A DNA stretch of 15,776 nt, taken from positions 1 through 15,776 of the forward strand of contig JAJFHC010000084.1 in assembly GCA_021775835.1 (NCBI GenBank), read 5' to 3'. Below are positions 8,061-15,776 of the stretch, in pieces (the stretch's first letter is position 1; each line of letters opens with the position of its first letter). The stretch is from Hyphomicrobiales bacterium. Its GTDB lineage: Bacteria > Pseudomonadota > Alphaproteobacteria > Rhizobiales > JAJFHC01. The notes under the pieces were generated by a model. That model did not search any database, was not told the origin of the DNA, and saw only the letters and a program-made list of their open reading frames with translations. The translations under genes were made by a program, and so were the position numbers.

Positions 8061-8084
8061 GGTTGCGTCTCCGGTTGCGTCTGT
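8061..8084 (+). repeat. Imperfect tandem duplication of a 12-mer in the ridA leader
   Basis: GGTTGCGTCT occurs at 8061-8070 and again at 8073-8082, separated by CC, giving two adjacent 12-bp units (GGTTGCGTCTCC and GGTTGCGTCTGT). It lies between the LexA box and the ridA start. It may be slippage, a regulator half-site pair, or part of a short Arg-Leu-rich reading frame (8042-8104). Confidence 0.6.
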
Positions 8085-8104
8085 GGGAAAGCGGTCGTAT
8101 GTGA

Positions 8105-8120
8105 TTGCCGTTCGCGGCAA
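8105..8120 (+). other. Small hairpin with TTCG loop in the ridA leader
   Basis: TTGCCG and CGGCAA pair perfectly around a TTCG loop, a 6-bp stem located 89 bp before the ridA start. No T-tract follows, so it is unlikely to be an intrinsic terminator. It could be an mRNA-stability or attenuation element, or have no role. Confidence 0.4.
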
Positions 8121-8209
8121 CCGCCCTATTATTCTTGGAAGTTCCTCACGCTGACTGTGGGGCCGAACGCCTCTGAAACAAAACGATTGATTGGTATAAG
8201 GCCAGAGCG

Positions 8210-8616
8210 ATGTTGAAAAAGATCAGTACCCAAGAGGCCCCGCCCCCGTTCAGCGCCTACGCACAGGGCATAGAAGTCCCGCCCGGCGCCCGCACGCTGC
8301 ATGTGTCGGGCCAGGTCGGTGTGACACCGGACGGTATCCTGGCTGACAGTGAAGAAGCCCAGCACGAGCAAACCTGGCGCAATATCTTGGCTATCCTCGC
8401 GGCAAGCGGCATGACCTCTCATGACATTGTGAGCATTACGGGACTTATCACCCAATCATCCGGTGTACCCTTGTTCCGCAAAGTGCGCGACCGCATGCTT
8501 GACGGGGCTGAAACCGCATCGACCCTGGTTCAGGTATCCGGCCTCGCTGATCCTTCGTGGCTTGTTGAAATTGCGGTGGTTGCCGCCAAGGTTGACCCCA
8601 GAGGCAAAGGCAACTG

Positions 8617-8617
<1 letters not shown>
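8210..8617 (+). CDS. RidA/YjgF/YER057c-family protein lacking the catalytic arginine
   Basis: A 135-residue single-domain protein of the Rid superfamily. E. coli RidA (128 residues) hydrolyses reactive enamine/imine intermediates such as 2-aminoacrylate. Family features are the early [11 protein letters not shown] segment (10-20), [13 protein letters not shown] (30-42), and the C-terminal VEIAVVAAK strand with Glu120 aligned to E. coli Glu120. The E. coli catalytic Arg105 (ARSCVEV) aligns with Ser104 (ASTLVQV), so classical imine deaminase activity is not expected; it probably belongs to one of the Rid groups without that arginine. The ATG at 8210 has AAGG eight bases upstream. Its TGA overlaps the uvrA ATG by one base (TGATG), making the two a translationally coupled pair behind an SOS box. 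Confidence 0.9.
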
Positions 8618-11487
<2,870 letters not shown>

Positions 11488-11542
11488 ATGGATCTCAATT
11501 TCGGTGTGGATCCTACCGCAGCCGTTCATTGATTGACGGTCG

Positions 11543-12346
11543 ATGGATCGTTTGAAACACGAGCCCATGCGGCACCTGCACATCTGCGGGGCACCGCGGT
11601 CAGGCACGACGTTACTGATGGAGTTGCTGCGGACCTGCTATGACTGGGACTGGGCACCGGATGTGGAAACATCCGTTCCGGACTCACCGCGCGATCGGCA
11701 CGGCCGGTGTCTTACAAAGAACCCCGGCTACGGAAATCAAGTCCGGTCGATTCTTCGCGATCCTCGGATATGGATTGTCCATTGTCAGCGTGACCCGCGA
11801 GATATCGTGTGCAGCCGTCATAATCTGGCACCAGAGCTTTACTGGGCAAACCTGGGGCAATGGCGAAATGACCGGACCGTAGTGAACCGGGCCAGGAGTC
11901 ACCCCCGGCTGGTTGTCTCGCGCTATGAAAAACTTGTTCGGGAACCTGACCTTGTACAACGTGAGCTTGAGGACCACATCCCCTGGCTTGAGCGGAAGTT
12001 GCCATTTTCCCAGTTTCAGAACCGCGCCCAACCGTCCGGCCAGAGTCTGGACGCCATGAGAGGTTTGCGGCCTGTCACTCCAGAAAGCATCGGCCGCTGG
12101 CAACGGCATTTACCGCGGCTGGCCGGTCAGTTGTTGCTCCATGGGTCCATAAGCCGGGAACTCATGGAGGACGGCTATGAGGAGAATACCGACTGGCTGC
12201 AACAACTGGCAAATGTACAACCCGATCGGACGCCGGGGTACTGGCCAGATCGCCTCACGCTCGGTCAATCCATCAAGCGGCGAAAAAAAATCCTGCAGCA
12301 ACTGATGCAGCTCATGATCCGTCACCGGGATCACAGGCGTGGATAG
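11543..12346 (+). CDS. Sulfotransferase-family protein
   Basis: A 267-residue protein with the two PAPS-binding motifs of sulfotransferases: the 5'-phosphosulfate loop CGAPRSGTTLL (15-25) and the 3'-phosphate motif QRDPRDIVCSRHN (82-94, with Arg86 and Ser91). The short LTKNPG segment at 57-62 also fits. These enzymes transfer sulfate from PAPS to an acceptor hydroxyl or amine; the acceptor cannot be read from sequence. The C-terminal part is basic (IKRRKK) and lacks membrane helices, so it should be cytosolic. Neither ATG at 11543 nor ATG at 11567 (Met9, just before the P-loop) has a good ribosome site, so the start is uncertain. It begins 55 bp after uvrA in the same direction, possibly by read-through. 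Confidence 0.82.
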   Translation: MDRLKHEPMRHLHICGAPRSGTTLLMELLRTCYDWDWAPDVETSVPDSPRDRHGRCLTKNPGYGNQVRSILRDPRIWIVHCQRDPRDIVCSRHNLAPELYWANLGQWRNDRTVVNRARSHPRLVVSRYEKLVREPDLVQRELEDHIPWLERKLPFSQFQNRAQPSGQSLDAMRGLRPVTPESIGRWQRHLPRLAGQLLLHGSISRELMEDGYEENTDWLQQLANVQPDRTPGYWPDRLTLGQSIKRRKKILQQLMQLMIRHRDHRRG

Positions 12347-12455
12347 CAAGTCCTGACTGGCAACCTGGCGCAAACCATTGCCAAACCAAGCAGCGACCTC
12401 CATGCTCTGACCATGTCCAAACAAACTCCTCTGATCCAATGCCAAAGCAATAAAA

Positions 12456-13685
12456 TTGCCTGAAACCGATCACAGCCCCTTGTCAACGGTAGTTGGGCCG
12501 CGGCCCGTCGATGTTAATCAGGACTTCGCGGGCGCTCATGCCTGGATGATTGACTGGATTACGTCGGAAGCCTGGAAGATCAAGAACCCAAGGCAGCTCA
12601 CGGGCCAGATGTGCGATCACCTTTGTGACGTCGGCGTGCCACTCGACACCTTCAATGCGTTCGTTCTGATGCTCCATCCAGAATATTTCGGCGTCGTTCA
12701 TCGCTGGAAAGCATCCACTGGCAAGGTCGAAACGTTTATGGGCACCAACGAAATGCTGCAGAGCGACCTTGTGCGTCTAAGCCCGTTACAGGACATTCGT
12801 GACGGCGCCTGGGGGTTTCGGTGGCAGATGGAGCGCGTTGGCAGGCATCCGATTTATCCTATCATCAATGAGTACGTCGAGGATGGCGCCACCGATTACG
12901 TTGCCATGCGACTTCCGTTTCAGGACAACTCGCCACAAACCATTACGTTCACGACCAAACGCCTTGGCGGGTTCACCACAGCCGAGTTACGTCTCGTCAG
13001 TGGCCTCCTGTTTTACATGGCCCGCTTGACGGAAGTGCAATCCAATCAGTATCTGAGCCGGGTTTTGCTCGATACTTACGTCGGCCATCGAACCGGCGCA
13101 GAAATCCTGTCCGGTTCGATAGCCCGTGGCAGCGGCAAGACCATCAGCGCCGTCATTCTCATGACCGACCTGCATGGCTTCACGGCGTTGAGCGAAAAAC
13201 TCACCGGCGAACAGTTGATTGGGTGCCTGAATACGTATTTCGATATTGTCGGCCAGCCAATCCTGCAACACGGCGGTGAAATACTCAAATTCATCGGCGA
13301 TGCAGTCCTGGCAATCTTTCCAATCACCGACAACACGCCCGTCGGCCCGCAATGCCAGGCCGCCTACGACGCCATCACCCAAGCCCTAGCCGATGGGTCC
13401 CAATTGGAGGAGCCGGTCCCATTTGGCGCTGCCCTCCATGTAGGAGAAGTTATCTACGGCAACATCGGAACTGAGGGGCGGCTCGATTTTACTGTGATTG
13501 GCCCGGCCGTGAACCTGACCGCCCGGTTGGAATCACTGACCCGTCTGTTGAATGTTCGATTGATCGTCTCTCAAACCTTCAAGGAAAATTCCGACATCAG
13601 CCTGGTCTCTCTCGGCGATCATGCCCTGAAAGGCGTCTCAAAGTCGGTGGAAGTATTTGCCCCTCCCGAACGTGGAACCCACTGA
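12456..13685 (+). CDS. Class III adenylate cyclase with N-terminal sensor region
   Basis: The C-terminal catalytic domain (about 230-400) should make cAMP from ATP. All key residues are present: metal-binding Asp238 (TDLHGFT) and Asp282 (FIGDAVLA), adenine-specifying Lys278 and Asp344 (LDFTVIG), and Asn353 and Arg357 of AVNLTARLE. The N-terminal 200 residues have no membrane segment and contain VPLDTFNAFVLMLHPEY, GATDYVAMRLPF and GGFTTAELRLV, a pattern I recall from the many soluble adenylate cyclases of rhizobia and relatives; a linker DTYVGHRTGAEILSGSI precedes the catalytic domain. The start is uncertain: an in-frame stop at 12432 leaves TTG 12456 or TTG 12480 as candidates before ATG 12546, none with a clear ribosome site. 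Homodimerisation is expected because both catalytic halves lie in one chain. Confidence 0.9.
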   Translation: MPETDHSPLSTVVGPRPVDVNQDFAGAHAWMIDWITSEAWKIKNPRQLTGQMCDHLCDVGVPLDTFNAFVLMLHPEYFGVVHRWKASTGKVETFMGTNEMLQSDLVRLSPLQDIRDGAWGFRWQMERVGRHPIYPIINEYVEDGATDYVAMRLPFQDNSPQTITFTTKRLGGFTTAELRLVSGLLFYMARLTEVQSNQYLSRVLLDTYVGHRTGAEILSGSIARGSGKTISAVILMTDLHGFTALSEKLTGEQLIGCLNTYFDIVGQPILQHGGEILKFIGDAVLAIFPITDNTPVGPQCQAAYDAITQALADGSQLEEPVPFGAALHVGEVIYGNIGTEGRLDFTVIGPAVNLTARLESLTRLLNVRLIVSQTFKENSDISLVSLGDHALKGVSKSVEVFAPPERGTH

Positions 13686-13750
13686 ACCGCAACCAGAGGA
13701 AATTTCACCTGCATATTGCCGACACCGTTCGTTAATGCGTTAATTGGCCG

Positions 13751-15076
13751 ATGAACGAATTGAGTCGCGCCGTAGAGCCCCTGATGCAATACCTGGGCAC
13801 GCTGCCTGACTGGCTACGCGACCAGGTGTTTACTCGTGTCACACTCTATCAATTTGCAGCGATAGCCATTGCTATCCTGGTCTCTCACCTGTTGGCCAGA
13901 CCGGTTCGAGCAAGACTTGACAGGTTCTTTGAAAATCGCGTCGACATCAGACGCCTGAAGCGTGTCGGCGAAACACTCTCGATTCTGGCAATGCCGGTAT
14001 TTCTTGTGGTGTTGCTGTGGACCGGCGTTTTCGTCCTGGACTCTCAGGGAACCCGATCGGAATTTGTCCGCATAGCCGCCAACCTGCTGAATGCCTGGAT
14101 CTTTATTCGCCTGTTTTCCAGTCTGTTTCCAAGCCGATTCTGGTCAAGAGTGTTTGCCACTGTGGCATGGACGGTTGCCGCCCTCAGCATCCTTGAGATC
14201 CTGGATCCCCTCATTACTGCGCTCGACAGCATCGGCATCACGCTGGGCAAGACCCGTTTGACACCATTGCTCGTTCTCAAGACCGTGCTTGTAGGCAGCA
14301 CTCTGCTCTGGATCGCTTTTGCAGCATCCCGCCTGCTTCAAACCCGGATCGATTCAGTTCCCAATCTGACGCCCTCCGTGCGGTCTCTGATTGTTCAAAT
14401 CTGCCGTATCAGTTTTGTGCTGCTCGCCATTGTCGTTGCGATGAATACGGTCGGTATCGACCTGACTGTCCTGGCCGTGTTCTCCGGAGCCCTCGGCATC
14501 GGAATAGGCTTTGGCTTGCAGAAGATCGTTTCCAACTTCATCAGCGGTATCATTCTTCTGCTCGATCGCTCGATTAAACCGGGCGACGTCATCGAAGTTG
14601 GTGGAACCTATGGCCGCGTCAGCAATCTTGGCGCCCGTCATACGGCGGTCGCCACCCGCGATGGCACGGAATACCTGATCCCCAATGAGTTGTTCATAAC
14701 CGAGCAGGTTATCAACTGGGCATACTCAGATACCGATGTCCGCATAAAAGCCAACATCGGCATCGCCTATCATTGCGATGTACTCAAGGCCCGCGCGCTT
14801 GTGATTGAGGCGTGCAACGAAATCAAGCGCGTGGTGGACGCCCCGCCCGCCGCCTGTCATCTGATAGGATTTGGCGACAACTCGATCGATCTCCAGGCAC
14901 GATTCTGGGTCAGTGATCCACAGAACGGAATCGCCAATGTCTCCAGCGACGTCCTGATAAGGGTGTGGGAAAAGTTTCGCGACAACGACATCGAATTCCC
15001 CTTCCCACAACGAGACATCAACTGGAAGGGTGGCCCTCCCCTGGAAGTCACGCTGTCCGACAAGCGAACCAGTTGA
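13751..15076 (+). CDS. MscS-family mechanosensitive ion channel with extra transmembrane helices
   Basis: A 441-residue inner-membrane channel. The pore helix and start of the cytoplasmic vestibule are unmistakable: SGALGIGIGFGLQKIVSNF (245-263) then LLLDRSIKPGDVIEVGG (269-285), as in MscS TM3 and beta domain. Upstream there are about six more hydrophobic segments (near 33-49, 77-96, 105-122, 133-150, 171-192, 213-231), more than the two of E. coli MscS (286 residues), so it belongs to a larger MscS subtype. The C-terminal alpha/beta vestibule runs to FPFPQRDINWKGG. It would release solutes on hypo-osmotic shock, though longer homologues can have other roles. The ATG at 13751 follows the cyclase stop by 65 bp and has only a weak ribosome site. 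Confidence 0.93.
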   Translation: MNELSRAVEPLMQYLGTLPDWLRDQVFTRVTLYQFAAIAIAILVSHLLARPVRARLDRFFENRVDIRRLKRVGETLSILAMPVFLVVLLWTGVFVLDSQGTRSEFVRIAANLLNAWIFIRLFSSLFPSRFWSRVFATVAWTVAALSILEILDPLITALDSIGITLGKTRLTPLLVLKTVLVGSTLLWIAFAASRLLQTRIDSVPNLTPSVRSLIVQICRISFVLLAIVVAMNTVGIDLTVLAVFSGALGIGIGFGLQKIVSNFISGIILLLDRSIKPGDVIEVGGTYGRVSNLGARHTAVATRDGTEYLIPNELFITEQVINWAYSDTDVRIKANIGIAYHCDVLKARALVIEACNEIKRVVDAPPAACHLIGFGDNSIDLQARFWVSDPQNGIANVSSDVLIRVWEKFRDNDIEFPFPQRDINWKGGPPLEVTLSDKRTS

Positions 15077-15084
15077 TTGCTGTC

Positions 15085-15136
15085 TACGGTTCTGAATTAC
15101 GGTTCTGAATTGCGGTGTTGAATTGTCATGCTGGAT
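15085..15136 (+). repeat. Decaying 13-bp tandem repeat before trmFO
   Basis: TACGGTTCTGAAT occurs twice exactly (15085-15097, 15098-15110), followed in register by TGCGGTGTTGAAT (15111-15123, three mismatches) and TGTCATGCTGGAT (15124-15136, clearly diverged). The array starts nine bases after the MscS stop codon and ends about 66 bp before the trmFO start. It may be slippage-generated spacer or a cluster of regulator sites. Confidence 0.75.
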
Positions 15137-15202
15137 TGTATGGGCAATACCGGATATGACACGCGCAACGCATACATGCCTCAGTTCTGTTCGGGAAATC
15201 GC

Positions 15203-15776
15203 ATGACAAAATCACCCATTCATATCGTCGGCGGCGGCCTTGCCGGTTCCGAAGCCGCCTGGCAGCTCGCAAACGCCGGTCTGGCGTGCGTACTTCACGA
15301 GATGCGCCCGAAGAGAGAGACCGAAGCACACAAGACCGACGGTCTGGCAGAACTGGTATGCTCAAACTCCTTCAGATCCGATGACCATCAGTCAAACGCG
15401 GTCGGTCTTCTCCATGAGGAGATGCGCCGGGCGGGTTCCCTGATCTTGTCGGCAGCCGACCAGCACAAACTACCGGCCGGTGGCGCATTGGCCGTCGACC
15501 GCGATGGTTTCTCGCAGGCTGTCACTGCGGCGCTGGACGACCACGCGCTCATTACCATAAACCGCGACGAGGTTGCCGGTCTGCCGCCGGAAGAATGGGA
15601 CAGCGTCATCGTTGCCACCGGTCCATTGACGTCGCCCGCCCTTGGGAGCGCCATCTCCGAACTCACCGGCGAAGACGACCTTGCCTTCTTCGATGCCATT
15701 GCCCCGATCATCTACAAGGACTCCATCGACTTTGAAACATGTTGGTTCCAGTCCCGCTATGACAAGGTCGGACCGG
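15203..15776 (+). CDS. trmFO: Methylenetetrahydrofolate-tRNA-(uracil-5-)-methyltransferase, 3' end cut by window
   Basis: A 5' fragment encoding the first 191 residues, still open at the window end. TrmFO is a folate- and FAD-dependent enzyme that makes 5-methyluridine at position 54 of the tRNA T-loop. The N-terminus holds the FAD-binding motif [12 protein letters not shown] (8-19), then HEMRP, the family motif [11 protein letters not shown] (51-61) with Cys53 (at the same number as the catalytically implicated Cys53 of B. subtilis TrmFO), [21 protein letters not shown] and FFDAIAPI. The ATG at 15203 has GGGA six bases upstream and gives the family-typical start. An in-frame ATG at 15176 would add nine residues but has no ribosome site. 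The family call is firm. Confidence 0.95.
   Translation, partial: MTKSPIHIVGGGLAGSEAAWQLANAGLACVLHEMRPKRETEAHKTDGLAELVCSNSFRSDDHQSNAVGLLHEEMRRAGSLILSAADQHKLPAGGALAVDRDGFSQAVTAALDDHALITINRDEVAGLPPEEWDSVIVATGPLTSPALGSAISELTGEDDLAFFDAIAPIIYKDSIDFETCWFQSRYDKVGP

Larger units (their letters stand above)
7841..8209. promoter_or_regulatory. Divergent control region between ssb and ridA-uvrA
   Basis: This 369-bp gap separates ssb (minus) from ridA-uvrA (plus) and must hold both promoters. Inside it are a perfect DnaA box (7934-7942), a perfect GTTC-N7-GTTC LexA box (7978-7992), a possible plus-strand promoter overlapping the LexA box (TTGTTT at 7983-7988, 18-bp spacer, TATATG at 8007-8012), an imperfect tandem 12-mer (8061-8084) and a small hairpin (8105-8120). 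The promoter hexamers are a weak match and are my inference. If they are right, the ridA mRNA would have a leader of roughly 190 nt. I could not pick a convincing ssb promoter. Confidence 0.7.

Noticed and set aside
8082..8090. TGTGGGAAA, similar to a DnaA box (also at 5243-5251)
   Set aside because: It differs from the DnaA consensus at a core base; both copies are likely chance.
7476..8104. Overlapping plus-strand frames running from inside ssb into the intergenic region
   Set aside because: Most of their length is antisense to ssb; only their last few codons are intergenic, considered separately as a possible leader.
8165..8179. GAAC-N7-AAAC, a near match to a second LexA box just before ridA
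   Set aside because: One core base is wrong; the LexA core repeats are normally exact.
11543..15076. Sulfotransferase, cyclase and channel genes as one novel signalling system
   Set aside because: Gaps of 109 and 65 bp, unrelated families and no shared regulatory sequence; adjacency alone does not support a system.

Overview
The window reads as chromosomal core DNA from an alphaproteobacterium (class-level call). The evidence is the gene set uvrA / ssb / gyrA / coaD / cyclophilin genes, a neighbourhood kept in many alphaproteobacteria, together with a perfect alphaproteobacterial-type LexA box (GTTC-N7-GTTC) between ssb and uvrA. Base composition is moderately GC-rich and looks even throughout. 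I see no insertion sequence, prophage, CRISPR array, tRNA or rRNA.

Left block (36-5166, minus strand): an apparent five-gene operon read from right to left. The order is gyrA (TTG start), a LysE/RhtB exporter whose ATG overlaps the gyrA stop, coaD, a secreted cyclophilin and a cytosolic cyclophilin. The middle block (5396-7225) holds accessory genes: a small secreted protein of unknown function (minus), a cation diffusion facilitator resembling the ZnT9 subfamily (plus), and a second small secreted protein (minus) that meets the transporter gene tail to tail.

Repair block (7352-11487): ssb (minus) and a RidA-family gene plus uvrA (plus) diverge from a 369-bp control region. That region carries a perfect LexA box, a perfect DnaA box, a short tandem repeat and a small hairpin. 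ridA and uvrA overlap by one base (TGATG), so the RidA-like protein is probably co-expressed with the excision-repair ATPase under SOS control.

Right block (11543-15776, plus strand): a PAPS-type sulfotransferase, a class III adenylate cyclase with all catalytic residues, a multi-pass MscS-family channel and, cut by the window edge, trmFO for the tRNA m5U54 modification. A decaying 13-bp tandem repeat precedes trmFO.

I found no clearly new multi-gene system. The points most worth checking are the SOS/DnaA control region with its RidA-UvrA coupling, the RidA-family protein lacking the catalytic arginine, the natural Gln at the quinolone-critical GyrA position, and the two uncharacterised secreted proteins.
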